Shown here in pieces: positions 16,226 to 24,446 of a stretch of DNA of 64,000 nt. The stretch comes from Teichococcus aestuarii (GTDB taxonomy: Bacteria > Pseudomonadota > Alphaproteobacteria > Acetobacterales > Acetobacteraceae): contig NZ_PDOA01000006.1 in the NCBI RefSeq assembly GCF_003116135.1, positions 124,001 through 188,000 on the forward strand, in the 5' to 3' direction. Both the position numbers and the translations under genes were made by a program. The notes below the pieces were generated by a model. It saw only the letters and a program-made list of their open reading frames with translations, was not told the DNA's origin and searched no databases. Positions within the stretch are counted from its first letter, which is position 1. Every line of letters starts with the position of its first letter.

Positions 16226-17002
16226 TCAGCACCCCCAAACGCGCCACGGCGCCTTGCCGGAAGTCCACAGCCCCTCGAGATGGCTCCGGTCGCGGATGGT
16301 GTCCATCGGATGCCAGAAGCCGTGGTGCTGGTAGACCGTCATCTGCCCATCGGCGCAGAGGCGCTCGATCGGCTGGTCTTCCCAGACGGTGGAATCGCCC
16401 TCGATATAGTCGCCGACCTTCGGGCTGAGCACGAAGAAGCCGCCATTGATCCAGCCGCCATCGCCCTGGATCTTCTCCTTGAAGGCGGTGACCTGCTTGC
16501 CCTCGATCTGCAGCGCGCCGAAGCGGCCGGCAGGCTGGGTCGCGGTCATCGTCGCCAGCCGGCCTTCCGCCTTGTGCAGGGCGATGGTGGCCGTGATGTC
16601 GATGTTGCCGACGCCGTCGCCATAGGTGAGGCAGAAAGCTTCCTCATCCTTCAGGTAGGGCATGACACGCTTGATGCGGCCGCCCGTCATGCTGTCCTCG
16701 CCCGTGTCCACCAGCGTCACGCGCCAGTTCTCGGCGCGGGCGTTGTGGACCTCCATGGTGTTCTTTTCCAGATCGAACGTGACGTCCGACATGTACATGA
16801 AGTAGTTTTTAAAATATTCTTTGATGACATTCCCGCGATATCCCAGGCACACAACAAAATCGTTGATGCCATGGGCGCTGTATATTTTCATGATGTGCCA
16901 AAGGATAGGCCGGCCGCCGATCTCAACCATGGGCTTCGGGCGGACCGAGGTTTCCTCGGCAAGGCGGGTTCCCAGTCCACCGGCCAAGATGACTGCCTTC
17001 AT
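16226..17002 (-). CDS. rfbF: Glucose-1-phosphate cytidylyltransferase
   Basis: A 258-residue nucleotidyltransferase matching RfbF in length and motifs: [48 protein letters not shown] with the metal-binding aspartate, PAGRFGAL, and [10 protein letters not shown]. It makes CDP-glucose from CTP and glucose-1-phosphate, entry point to CDP-linked deoxysugars (paratose, abequose, tyvelose and relatives). It is first in a four-gene minus-strand operon (16226, 15163, 14600, 13292). Its 5' third, about 16780-16900, uses visibly more A/T-ending codons than its neighbours, continuous with the AT-rich intergenic block upstream, which suggests an acquired segment. Confidence 0.9.
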   Translation of the reverse strand: MKAVILAGGLGTRLAEETSVRPKPMVEIGGRPILWHIMKIYSAHGINDFVVCLGYRGNVIKEYFKNYFMYMSDVTFDLEKNTMEVHNARAENWRVTLVDTGEDSMTGGRIKRVMPYLKDEEAFCLTYGDGVGNIDITATIALHKAEGRLATMTATQPAGRFGALQIEGKQVTAFKEKIQGDGGWINGGFFVLSPKVGDYIEGDSTVWEDQPIERLCADGQMTVYQHHGFWHPMDTIRDRSHLEGLWTSGKAPWRVWGC

Positions 17003-17359
17003 ATCTCAGAACCCTCGCTGCTGGGGCGGCATTTGAAAATCCCGGGACGATTTGTCCCAAGACATAGCCTCAGTGTGATTTATGAGACCGAGTTTGCATA
17101 GAGAGAACGAACATCACCAAATAGTCAGTACGAGATTGTTATTTTAATACCGAAACAACCTCTCCTTGTCCTGCGTATCCTCCCCGGCGCTCGATCCCGC
17201 ATGAAAATCGAGCAATCATCCTTACAAATGATGATCTCATAAATTTGTTCTGTTTCTGCTTGTTTTTTGGAATAGATTTTAAAAAATTTAGACCCTCGGA
17301 ATGGGCCGATCGGCTAGCCAAGCGTTTAGGCGTGAAAGCCGGACAAGGAATTGAGCAGC
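17003..17359. other. AT-rich divergent intergenic block
   Basis: This gap between rfbF (minus) and the GT2 gene (plus) is far richer in A/T than the rest of the window, with runs such as TTATTTTAATACC near 17139 and GATTTTAAAAAATTTAG near 17275. I see no convincing reading frame, RNA gene or insertion-sequence end in it. It must contain promoters for both divergent transcripts; several TTG.../TA-rich hexamers could serve, so I do not assign one. The composition break extends into the 5' end of rfbF, consistent with a junction of horizontally acquired DNA. Confidence 0.6.
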
Positions 17360-18253
17360 ATGACTGAAGACACGCAGGTTACGATTGGCATGCCTGTTCG
17401 AAACGGCGGGCAGCAGATCAGGACCGCGATTGACTCATTATTGTCGCAGACTCACCGGAACATCAAACTCGTCATCTCCGACAACTGCTCGACCGACGAA
17501 ACGCGTGAGATCTGCCGCGAGTATGCCCGGCAAGACAGCCGCGTCGTGCTGCATGAGCAGAAGGAGAATCTCGGCATCTGCGGGAATTTCCGCTTCGTGC
17601 TGATGCAGGCCAAGACCCCCTACTTCCTCTGGGCGTGCCATGACGACGTCTGGGCGCCGGAGTTCATCCAGAAGAACCTGGAGAATCTGCAGCGCCACCC
17701 CAACGCCGTGGCCAGCACCTCGCGCGTCGCCATGGTCACTCCGGCCGGGCGCCGGGAGATGTCGAACGGCACCTTCGCGCTGCAGGGCACCGCGGCCGAG
17801 CGCCTGCGCGGCTTCTTCTGGGATCCGGGCGAGGTCTCCCGCTTCTATGGCGTGTACCGCACGGAGGCGCTGAAGCGGTCCTTTCCCGAGGATATCGACG
17901 TCTTCGGCTATGACTGGATCGTCATGGCGCTGAACCTGCTCGAAGGCGATCATCTCGAGCTGCCGGAAGTGCTGCTGACGCGCGAGGATCACGACGACGA
18001 CCACTATCATCGCACTCTGGTGCGCCGCCAGCCGCGCCGGCTGCACCGCTGGATGCCGCATCTGCCGATGACGCGGGTACTGCGCGAACGTCTTCCGCCG
18101 GAGATCTGGCGCGCCTGCCGCAGCCGGGTCCTGCGGCGCAACGCCATCCAGTCGCTCATGTACTGCAAGTATCGCGTCCCCGCCGTGGCGCCGCTGGTGC
18201 GGACGCTCTCCGTGCTGGAGCGGGCCCGCACCCGCTACATCAGGGCGTTCTGA
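17360..18253 (+). CDS. Glycosyltransferase family 2
   Basis: About 297 residues. The N-terminus is a textbook GT2/GT-A domain: VTIGMPVRNGGQQIRTAIDSLLSQTH, VISDNCSTDETREICREYA, ENLGICGNFRF and FLWACHDDVWAP, where the DD pair is the donor/metal site. I chose ATG 17360 because AAGGA lies ten bases upstream; TTG at 17351 in the same frame would sit only two bases after that site. No membrane segment is obvious. It stands alone on the plus strand, divergent from rfbF, and converges on the GGDEF/EAL gene. It probably adds one sugar to the surface glycan. Confidence 0.85.
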   Translation: MTEDTQVTIGMPVRNGGQQIRTAIDSLLSQTHRNIKLVISDNCSTDETREICREYARQDSRVVLHEQKENLGICGNFRFVLMQAKTPYFLWACHDDVWAPEFIQKNLENLQRHPNAVASTSRVAMVTPAGRREMSNGTFALQGTAAERLRGFFWDPGEVSRFYGVYRTEALKRSFPEDIDVFGYDWIVMALNLLEGDHLELPEVLLTREDHDDDHYHRTLVRRQPRRLHRWMPHLPMTRVLRERLPPEIWRACRSRVLRRNAIQSLMYCKYRVPAVAPLVRTLSVLERARTRYIRAF

Positions 18254-18270
18254 AGCGGGGCCGTGCCCGC

Positions 18271-21090
18271 CTAGGCGAAGGGCGGCTGCCGCAGCAGAGC
18301 GGCCACCTTCGCCGCCGGCACGGGCCGGCTGAAGAGATAGCCTTGCCCCTCGGTGCAGCCGAGCTGCCGCAGCGCCGCAAGCTGCTCCGCGCTCTCCACG
18401 CCCTCGGCCGTGACGGACAGGCTGAGGCTGCGCCCCATGCTGACGACGGCGCTGATGACGGCGTTCGACTCCACCCGCCCCGGCAGGCCCGCGATGAAGG
18501 AGCGGTCGATCTTGATCTTGTCGAACGGAATGCGCAGCAGGTAGCCAAGCGACGAGAAGCCTGTCCCGAAATCGTCGAGCGCGATGCGCACGCCCAGGCC
18601 CCGCAGCGCCTCAAGCGTCGCGATATTGGCCTGGTCGTCCTGCAGCAGCGTCGATTCGGTGATCTCCAGCTCCACCCGCCCGGGGGGCAGCCCGGACAGC
18701 TTCAGCGTCTCGGCGAGGGTGGACAGCAGCCCCGGGTCGCGGAACTGCACCGCCGACAGGTTGATGGCGACATTCACCGGCTCGGGCCATTGCGCCGCCT
18801 CCGCGCAGGCGCCGCGCAAAATCCACTCGCCGATCCGGATGATCAGCCCGCTCTCCTCCGCGAGGGGGATGAACTCGGCCGGTGAGACATGGCCATGCAC
18901 CGGGTGATGCCAGCGCAGCAGCGTCTCCAGGCAGGTCACGCGGCCGCTGCGCAGGTCGACGAGCGGCTGGAAATGCAGGGAAAGCTCGCCGCGCTGCAGG
19001 GCGGTACGCAGCCCGGCCTTCAGCATCTGCTTGCGGCGGGCCGCCGCCTCCATGCTCCGCTCGAAGAAGCGGAAGGTGCCCCGCCCCCCGGATTTGGCAT
19101 GATAGAGAGCAATGTCGGCGTTCCGGATCAGGCTTTCCGGCGTCTCGCCATGCTCGGGCGCCAGGGCGAGGCCGATGCTGGTGCCCGCCGCGACCAGCTG
19201 CCCCTCCAGATTATAGTCCTCATCCAGCAGCGCCAGGAGATGCCGGGCCGTGCCGGCCGCCTCCTCCGCCGTTGTCAGCCCCGTCTGGAGCAGGGCGAAT
19301 TCGTCGCCGCCGAGACGGTAGACCTTGCAGCCCTTCCCCTGGCCGGCCCCCAGCCGGTTGGCCACCTGCTGCAGCAGGCAATCCCCCGCGGTATGGCCCA
19401 GCACATCATTGATGCCTTTGAAGTGGTCGAGGTCGAGGTAGTAAAGGGCGAGAATCTGCCCGTCCTGCTTCTCGGCGAAGAGTCGCTTGATGTCCTCCTG
19501 GAACAGCCGGCGATTGGGCAGGCCGGTCAGCGGGTCGTGATAGGCCAGGTAGGCGATCTGCTGCTCGGCCTGCCGCCTCTCCGTGATGTCCTGCGACACC
19601 ACGAGCAACCGCACCACCGCGCCCGCCGCGTTGCGCACGGGCGAGACGATCACGTCCCACCATTTGGGCCTGCCGCGGACGGTGGGGCAGAAGCCGGTGA
19701 AGTTGCCGGCATCGCCGGCCCGCGCGGCCTCGACCGCCTGGCGGGCCTTGGCCGCCATCTCGGCGGGCAGCGCGGCCAGCCAGTCCTTCCCGTGCAGGCG
19801 GCTGGAATCCTCGATCTCCATGAGCGTTTCCCCGGCCTTGTTCATGAACAGGAGCCGGCCGGAGAGATCGAGCACCTTGATGCAGACCACACTGCTCTCG
19901 ACGACGCCGCGGGCGAATTCCTCGCTTTCCCGCAGTGCCTCCAGCGCCAGCCTGTGGTCGTGGATGTCTTCATCCATCCCGTACCAGCGGATAATCCGCC
20001 CCGCCGCGTCGCGGCGCGCCGTGGCCCGGGAACGGAACCAGCGATATTCCCCGTCCGCCAGGCGGAACCGGGCTTCCAGGTCGACCGGCTCGCCGCTGAC
20101 GAGAGAGCGCCTCCAGTGCCGCAGCACCTCCGCCCTGTCATCGGGGTGCACCACCGAGAGTCGGCCCATCTCCAGGACCTCGTCCTCCGTCATGGCCAGG
20201 AGGCGGCTCCAGCGCGGGCTGATGGTGATCAGCGCCCCCTTCTCGTCGGCGACCCAGGCGATCTGCGGGCTGAGCTCGATCGCGTGCCGATGATTCTCCT
20301 CGCTCTCGCGCAGCGCCTCCTCCACACGGACACGGTCCGTCACGTCCCAGATCGTGACCAGCACGGCGTCACGCCCGGCGAAGACGAGAAGGTGCGAGAG
20401 GACATCGACGATGCGCTCGCTGCCCTTGGCATCCACATGCCGCCAGTTCTGGCTGATCTGGTAGGCCTGGCGGGGCGCCGTGACGGCAGCGCGCACCTGC
20501 TCACGCTCCGAGGGCTCGCGGATGTCCAGGATGGTCATGCGCAGGAACTCCTCGCGCGACCAGCCATATGCCATCACGGCCGCATCGTTCACCGCCAGGA
20601 AGCGCAGGGTTTCCCGGTCATAGACCCACATCGGCACCGGGTTCTGCCGGAACAGCAGGCCAAGGGCTTCCTCGGTCTCCTTCTGCGGCGTGATGTCGCT
20701 GGCGACGCACAGCGCTCCCCTGGCCCCCGCCTGCCCACCCGCCACGGGGCTGAGCGAGAGCCGCAAGGTCCGCGGCCGGCCATCGGCGCTGGACGGGCCG
20801 CCCTTCCAGTCCAGCGTGGCGGTGCCGCCGGCACGCAGCACCGCCGCAAGGGGCTCGTCCAGGAAGGCGGCCAGCGCCGCGAGGCTATCAGCCCCCCCGC
20901 TGCCGGAGAGGCTGTCCTCCGATCCGCCGATCAGCCGGATCATGGCGCGGTTGAGGTAAAAGGGCTGCCCGTCGCTCCCGAAGAGGCAACATCCGAGCGG
21001 GGAGGCGTCCAGCCCCGCCGCCAGCGCCTGGAAGCGCGCTTCCATCATACCGCCACGAGCCGAGGCGTGACGCAGGGCCGAGGTGGTCAT
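18271..21090 (-). CDS. Multi-PAS GGDEF-EAL c-di-GMP signalling protein
   Basis: About 939 residues from ATG 21090. A TTG at 21171 would extend the frame, but TTGCTT and TATTCT, 18 bases apart, lie there as a plausible promoter. There are four PAS-like sensor regions (about residues 18-138, 141-258, 263-388, 393-510) and no membrane segment, so it is cytoplasmic. GGDEF is intact at about 594-598 (RLGGDEFALL), so diguanylate cyclase activity is likely. The EAL domain has ETL in place of EAL (E near 722: CLETLLRWHHP) but keeps NLSAVQF, EITES, DDFGTG, KIDRSF and AEGVE, so phosphodiesterase activity remains possible. It may link redox or small-ligand sensing to the flagellar/polysaccharide switch. 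Confidence 0.88.
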   Translation of the reverse strand: MTTSALRHASARGGMMEARFQALAAGLDASPLGCCLFGSDGQPFYLNRAMIRLIGGSEDSLSGSGGADSLAALAAFLDEPLAAVLRAGGTATLDWKGGPSSADGRPRTLRLSLSPVAGGQAGARGALCVASDITPQKETEEALGLLFRQNPVPMWVYDRETLRFLAVNDAAVMAYGWSREEFLRMTILDIREPSEREQVRAAVTAPRQAYQISQNWRHVDAKGSERIVDVLSHLLVFAGRDAVLVTIWDVTDRVRVEEALRESEENHRHAIELSPQIAWVADEKGALITISPRWSRLLAMTEDEVLEMGRLSVVHPDDRAEVLRHWRRSLVSGEPVDLEARFRLADGEYRWFRSRATARRDAAGRIIRWYGMDEDIHDHRLALEALRESEEFARGVVESSVVCIKVLDLSGRLLFMNKAGETLMEIEDSSRLHGKDWLAALPAEMAAKARQAVEAARAGDAGNFTGFCPTVRGRPKWWDVIVSPVRNAAGAVVRLLVVSQDITERRQAEQQIAYLAYHDPLTGLPNRRLFQEDIKRLFAEKQDGQILALYYLDLDHFKGINDVLGHTAGDCLLQQVANRLGAGQGKGCKVYRLGGDEFALLQTGLTTAEEAAGTARHLLALLDEDYNLEGQLVAAGTSIGLALAPEHGETPESLIRNADIALYHAKSGGRGTFRFFERSMEAAARRKQMLKAGLRTALQRGELSLHFQPLVDLRSGRVTCLETLLRWHHPVHGHVSPAEFIPLAEESGLIIRIGEWILRGACAEAAQWPEPVNVAINLSAVQFRDPGLLSTLAETLKLSGLPPGRVELEITESTLLQDDQANIATLEALRGLGVRIALDDFGTGFSSLGYLLRIPFDKIKIDRSFIAGLPGRVESNAVISAVVSMGRSLSLSVTAEGVESAEQLAALRQLGCTEGQGYLFSRPVPAAKVAALLRQPPFA

Positions 21091-21137
21091 CGACAATCCG
21101 TCCGTCACCTGAAACGCCACACGGCCTATCACCGGAA

Positions 21138-21171
21138 CGTGAGAATAGTGGAGGGCGGCGGGCAAAAGCAA
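21138..21171 (-). promoter_or_regulatory. Candidate sigma-70-type promoter of the GGDEF-EAL gene
   Basis: On the minus strand TTGCTT (21171-21166) and TATTCT (about 21147-21142) are separated by 18 bases, in otherwise GC-rich sequence and about 50 bases before the chosen ATG at 21090. It is a motif match by eye only. Confidence 0.35.
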
Positions 21172-21261
21172 CCACCCCCTGGCCTTCCCCGCCCGCCGCG
21201 CCCGTGGCTCCGGCGGCCGGCCAGCGCGCCAGGACGCGCCCGGACCGCCGCGGAGGCGCCG

Positions 21262-22617
21262 TCATCCGGGCGAGGCGGCCGCCGCGAAGCGGCGCATCAA
21301 CCCAGCCATATCGGGGTTGTCCTCCAGCGACCAGAGCAGCCCGATCTGCTCCTCCGCCCGTGCCGCCATGCCGGCCAGGCTGGCGTTGGCGCGGTACTTC
21401 GCCTCCAGCTCCGCATCCGTGAGCGGCTGCCCCTCGCTGCCGCGCGGTGCCGTCACGGTGATGCTGCGCTCCTCCCCGCCGCCGGTGCGCAGCGTGACAC
21501 GCGCCGCGCCGCGCGGCAGCCCGTCGTCCAGCACCGCCCGCACCCTGCCGCGCAGCGCCGCCACGGCGGGGTCCCGCACCGCCGCGAGGGAGAACGCCGC
21601 CGGCCCGGCCTCGCCCCGTGCCAGCACCACCGCCGCGGTGTGGTGGATGCTCACCCGCGCGTCACGCTCGTTCCGCACGGGCCGGTCGCCGCGGTCGAGC
21701 AGGAGCTGGTTCCCGGCCACCACCACCTCGGCGATCGCCTCCCCCGGCACGCGCAGCGCCAGGCAGGCATCGATGACGGCGTGGAAGACGATGCCGCTCG
21801 GGTAGGGCTTGTAGGTGTTGCGCGCGAATTCCCAGCGGGTGCCGAGCCCCCCGGTGACGCGGCGGAGATCGGGGGCGTCGCCCATGGCCCGCGCCCAGCC
21901 GAGCGGCCCCTCGATGGCGGCCGGCGCGGCGCCATAGCCGGCCTGGGCCAGGAGCGCGGCCAGCAGGCCGTTGCGCGCCGCATTGCCCATGCCGACATTC
22001 TTGGCCGCGCTCGGCAGGTTCTCCACCAGCCCGGCCGACTGGCTGGCGGCGATGCCGAGCGCCGCCCAGCATTGCGCGGCGTCCAGCCCCAGCAGCCGGG
22101 CGCAGCCCGCCGCCGCGCCGAACACGCCGCAGGTGGAGGTGATGTGCCAGCCCCGCGCATAATGCCCGGGCGAGACGGCGCAGCCGAGGCGGCATTCCAC
22201 CTCGGCGCCCAGCAGGAAGGCATGCAGCACCGCCTTGCCGCCCAGGCCGCGCTGCTCGGCCAGGGCCAGCAGCGGCGGCGCCACGGGGGCGGTGGGGTGG
22301 ATCACCGTCTCCAGATGCGTGTCGTCGTAATCCAGCAGGTTGGCGGCGATGGTGTTGACAAAGGCGGCGCCCATCGCGTCCAGCCGCTCGGCGCGGCCGA
22401 TCACCGTGGCATGGCCGCCGCCCGAGAAAGGCGCCATGACGCGCAGCGCCGTCTCCACCGCCGGGTCACGCGCCACGCCCAGAGCGCCGCCGAAGAAGTT
22501 CAGCAGGGCACGCCGGCCCTCATGCCGCAGCGAGGCGGGAATCTCCTCCCAGCGCGAGGCCGCGATGAACCGGCCGAGGATCTCGCCGGCATAGGGAGCG
22601 TGCCCGTCTCCACCCAT
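21262..22617 (-). CDS. MmgE/PrpD family protein
   Basis: About 451 residues from ATG 22617. The frame stays open to 22710, but that extension would translate through a palindromic operator (22696-22709), and a G-rich stretch sits just before 22617. Family blocks: NFFGGALGVARDPAVE, DYDDTHLETVIHPTAPVAPPLLALAE, HITSTCGVFGAAAGCARLLGLD, YKPYPSGIVFHAVIDACLAL. The family includes 2-methylcitrate dehydratase, cis-aconitate decarboxylase and related (de)hydratases or epimerases of polycarboxylates. No prpB or prpC lies nearby, so methylcitrate use is not implied. It is divergent from an SDR gene with the operator between them. Confidence 0.85.
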   Translation of the reverse strand: MGGDGHAPYAGEILGRFIAASRWEEIPASLRHEGRRALLNFFGGALGVARDPAVETALRVMAPFSGGGHATVIGRAERLDAMGAAFVNTIAANLLDYDDTHLETVIHPTAPVAPPLLALAEQRGLGGKAVLHAFLLGAEVECRLGCAVSPGHYARGWHITSTCGVFGAAAGCARLLGLDAAQCWAALGIAASQSAGLVENLPSAAKNVGMGNAARNGLLAALLAQAGYGAAPAAIEGPLGWARAMGDAPDLRRVTGGLGTRWEFARNTYKPYPSGIVFHAVIDACLALRVPGEAIAEVVVAGNQLLLDRGDRPVRNERDARVSIHHTAAVVLARGEAGPAAFSLAAVRDPAVAALRGRVRAVLDDGLPRGAARVTLRTGGGEERSITVTAPRGSEGQPLTDAELEAKYRANASLAGMAARAEEQIGLLWSLEDNPDMAGLMRRFAAAASPG

Positions 22618-22695
22618 GATGATCCCCCCGCTGCGGGCCGCGCCGCCGGGAGGCGCAGGCCCTTCCCGCGCTCTCCCCGGCTTGCCCTCAGCTTG

Positions 22696-22709
22696 TGTTA
22701 TCGATATCA
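22696..22709. promoter_or_regulatory. LacI/GntR-type operator, site 1 (TGTTATCGATATCA)
   Basis: A 14-base near-perfect inverted repeat (one mismatched pair) with central CG, between the divergent MmgE/PrpD and SDR genes and 30 bases upstream of the SDR start. It shares the consensus TGNTAYCGRTANCA with sites at 25502 and 27603, and closely resembles the known GntR/IdnR operator type of LacI-family repressors. The likely binder is the LacI-family protein at 24447. Confidence 0.65.
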
Positions 22710-22738
22710 AGCCTGGACCATCCGGGAGGGACGGTCAA

Positions 22739-23539
22739 TTGCGGCAGCGCGTGCAACAGGACGGCGCAGGCACCGGCCGGCGCCGCGCCCTCGTCACCGG
22801 CTCGACCGGCGGGCTGGGCCTGGCCGTGGCCGGTGCCCTGGCGGCCATGGGATGCGACATCGTCCTGCACGGCCTGCTCGCGGAAGGGCCGGCGGCGGAG
22901 CTGTGGGGCGGCCTGTCCCGGCGGCACGGCGTGGCCGTGCGTTACCACCGCGCGGACCTGGCCGACGCCGCCGCCATCGCCGCCATGATGACCGCGGCGG
23001 GCGAAGTCGACATCCTCGTCAACAACGCGGCGACCCGGCATTTCGCCCCGATCGAGGCGATGCCGCCGGAGGATTGGGAGGCGGATCTGGCGGTGAACCT
23101 CACCGCCGCCTTCCATACCATCCGCCTCGCCCTGCCGGGGATGCGGGCACGGGGCTGGGGCCGGATCGTCAACATGTCCTCGATCTACGGGCTGGTCGGC
23201 GCCACAGACCGTGTCGGCTATGTCGCCACCAAGACGGCGCTGATCGGCCTCACCCGCGCCGTGGCGCTGGAGACGGCGCGGCAGGGCATCACCTGCAACG
23301 CCCTCTGCCCCGGCACCACGCTGACCCCGGGCATCGAGGAGCGCATCCGCGCCGCCATGGCCGGCGGCGCCCTGGACCGGGCCGCGGCTTCCAGCCACAT
23401 CCTGGCCGGCAAGCAGCCGAGCGGCCGCTTCATCGCCGCCGAGGCGGTGGCCGGGCTGGTCGCCTTCCTCTGCAGCGAGGCGGGCCGCGACCTGACCGGC
23501 GCCGCCCTGCCGGTGGATGGCGGCTGGTCCGCCACATGA
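22739..23539 (+). CDS. Short-chain dehydrogenase/reductase (SDR)
   Basis: About 266 residues from TTG 22739, chosen because GGGAGGG lies eight bases upstream; the longer open frame would overlap the divergent promoter. The cofactor site is TGSTGGLG (20-27), then LVNNAATRH, the catalytic serine in NMSSIYG, and Y161/K165 in YVATK. The C-terminus LTGAALPVDGGWSAT is typical of classical SDRs such as 3-hydroxybutyrate dehydrogenase. It oxidises or reduces a hydroxy/oxo acid, presumably an intermediate of the surrounding LacI-controlled catabolic set. Converges on the metallohydrolase gene. Confidence 0.87.
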   Translation: MRQRVQQDGAGTGRRRALVTGSTGGLGLAVAGALAAMGCDIVLHGLLAEGPAAELWGGLSRRHGVAVRYHRADLADAAAIAAMMTAAGEVDILVNNAATRHFAPIEAMPPEDWEADLAVNLTAAFHTIRLALPGMRARGWGRIVNMSSIYGLVGATDRVGYVATKTALIGLTRAVALETARQGITCNALCPGTTLTPGIEERIRAAMAGGALDRAAASSHILAGKQPSGRFIAAEAVAGLVAFLCSEAGRDLTGAALPVDGGWSAT

Positions 23540-23566
23540 AGCGCGCGACCAGCCGCCCGCGCCCCG

Positions 23567-24379
23567 CTATGCCGGGCGGGGCACGGCGTCCAGCCGGGCC
23601 ACCATCCCCTCCAGCCCCGGTGCGGAGGCCGGGTAGCGCTCCAGCACCAGGGGGTCGTGGCCGGGGATGATGTGGTCGGGCGAGCTGGCCAGGCGGTGCA
23701 GCGTGTCGTAGCCCTCCAGCATCTGCGCCACGTCGGCGACGATGGGGAAAGGCCGGCGTTGCTGGAGGTTGGCGTAGAAATGCGTGGCATCGGAGGCCAG
23801 CACCACCCAGCCGCGCCGCGTGCGCACGCGCATCACCTGCAGCCCCAGCGAATGCCCGCCGACATGGTGCAGGCTGATGCCGGGCGCCAGCTCCACGCTG
23901 CCGTCATGGAAACTGGCGCGGCCGGTGAAGACGCGGTCCACCATCGCCTTCACGTCCGCAGCCTCGAAAGGCGCGCGCAGCAGGCCGTGGCACATGCAGC
24001 GCCCGGTGCAGTAGGCCATCTCCCGGTCCTGGATGTGGTAGCGGGCGGCGGGGAACATGTCGTGGTTGCCGGCATGGTCGTAATGCATGTGGGAGAGCAC
24101 CACATCGGCCACGCCGCCGGCCTCGATGCCGATGCGCCGCAGCCCCTCGGCCGGGGTGCAGAGCAGCCGCCGCCCGCGCCGCGCCGCCACCTCGGCGCTG
24201 AAGCCGGTGTCCAGCACGAAGCTGCGCTTGCGGCCGACCACCGCCCAGACGAAATAGTCGAGCGGCATCGGCGCGTTGTCATGCGGGTCGCCGCCGAAGA
24301 AGTTCTCATGCGCAGGCCGGTCGTGCCGCGCGTATTTGACGGCATGGATCTCGTAGGTGTCTTCGTCATGCTCAGCCAT
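23567..24379 (-). CDS. Metallo-beta-lactamase-fold hydrolase, N-acyl-homoserine-lactonase-like
   Basis: A 270-residue MBL-fold enzyme. ATG 24379 follows a GGAAGGA ribosome site. The metal motif HMHYDH is at residues 97-102; further ligands probably lie in HHVGGHSLG, LASDATHF and IIPGHDP. The order and length match the AiiA/AttM-type lactonase family, which opens acyl-homoserine lactones or gamma-butyrolactones. In this setting (SDR, PrpD-like, HIBADH-like, Bug receptor) a catabolic lactone is at least as likely a substrate as a quorum signal. It is divergent from the LacI-family gene, with 67 bases between and no operator copy that I can see. Confidence 0.8.
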   Translation of the reverse strand: MAEHDEDTYEIHAVKYARHDRPAHENFFGGDPHDNAPMPLDYFVWAVVGRKRSFVLDTGFSAEVAARRGRRLLCTPAEGLRRIGIEAGGVADVVLSHMHYDHAGNHDMFPAARYHIQDREMAYCTGRCMCHGLLRAPFEAADVKAMVDRVFTGRASFHDGSVELAPGISLHHVGGHSLGLQVMRVRTRRGWVVLASDATHFYANLQQRRPFPIVADVAQMLEGYDTLHRLASSPDHIIPGHDPLVLERYPASAPGLEGMVARLDAVPRPA

Positions 24380-24446
24380 TGCTGGTCGTTCCTTCCCTGC
24401 CCGGCCGGAGATCGCCGGGCGATGACACAGGCCGGGGCGCCGCGCC

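Noticed and set aside
17139-17321. A 60-codon minus-strand frame in the AT-rich gap
   Set aside because: No ribosome site or recognisable protein features; probably chance in non-coding DNA.
22618-22710. N-terminal extension of the MmgE/PrpD gene to 22710
   Set aside because: It would translate through the palindromic operator at 22696 and adds a low-complexity G/P/R leader; ATG 22617 fits the family better.
18889-23670. A 1593-codon open frame on the plus strand
   Set aside because: It is antisense to the GGDEF-EAL and MmgE/PrpD genes and shows no domain features; the real SDR gene overlaps it in another frame.
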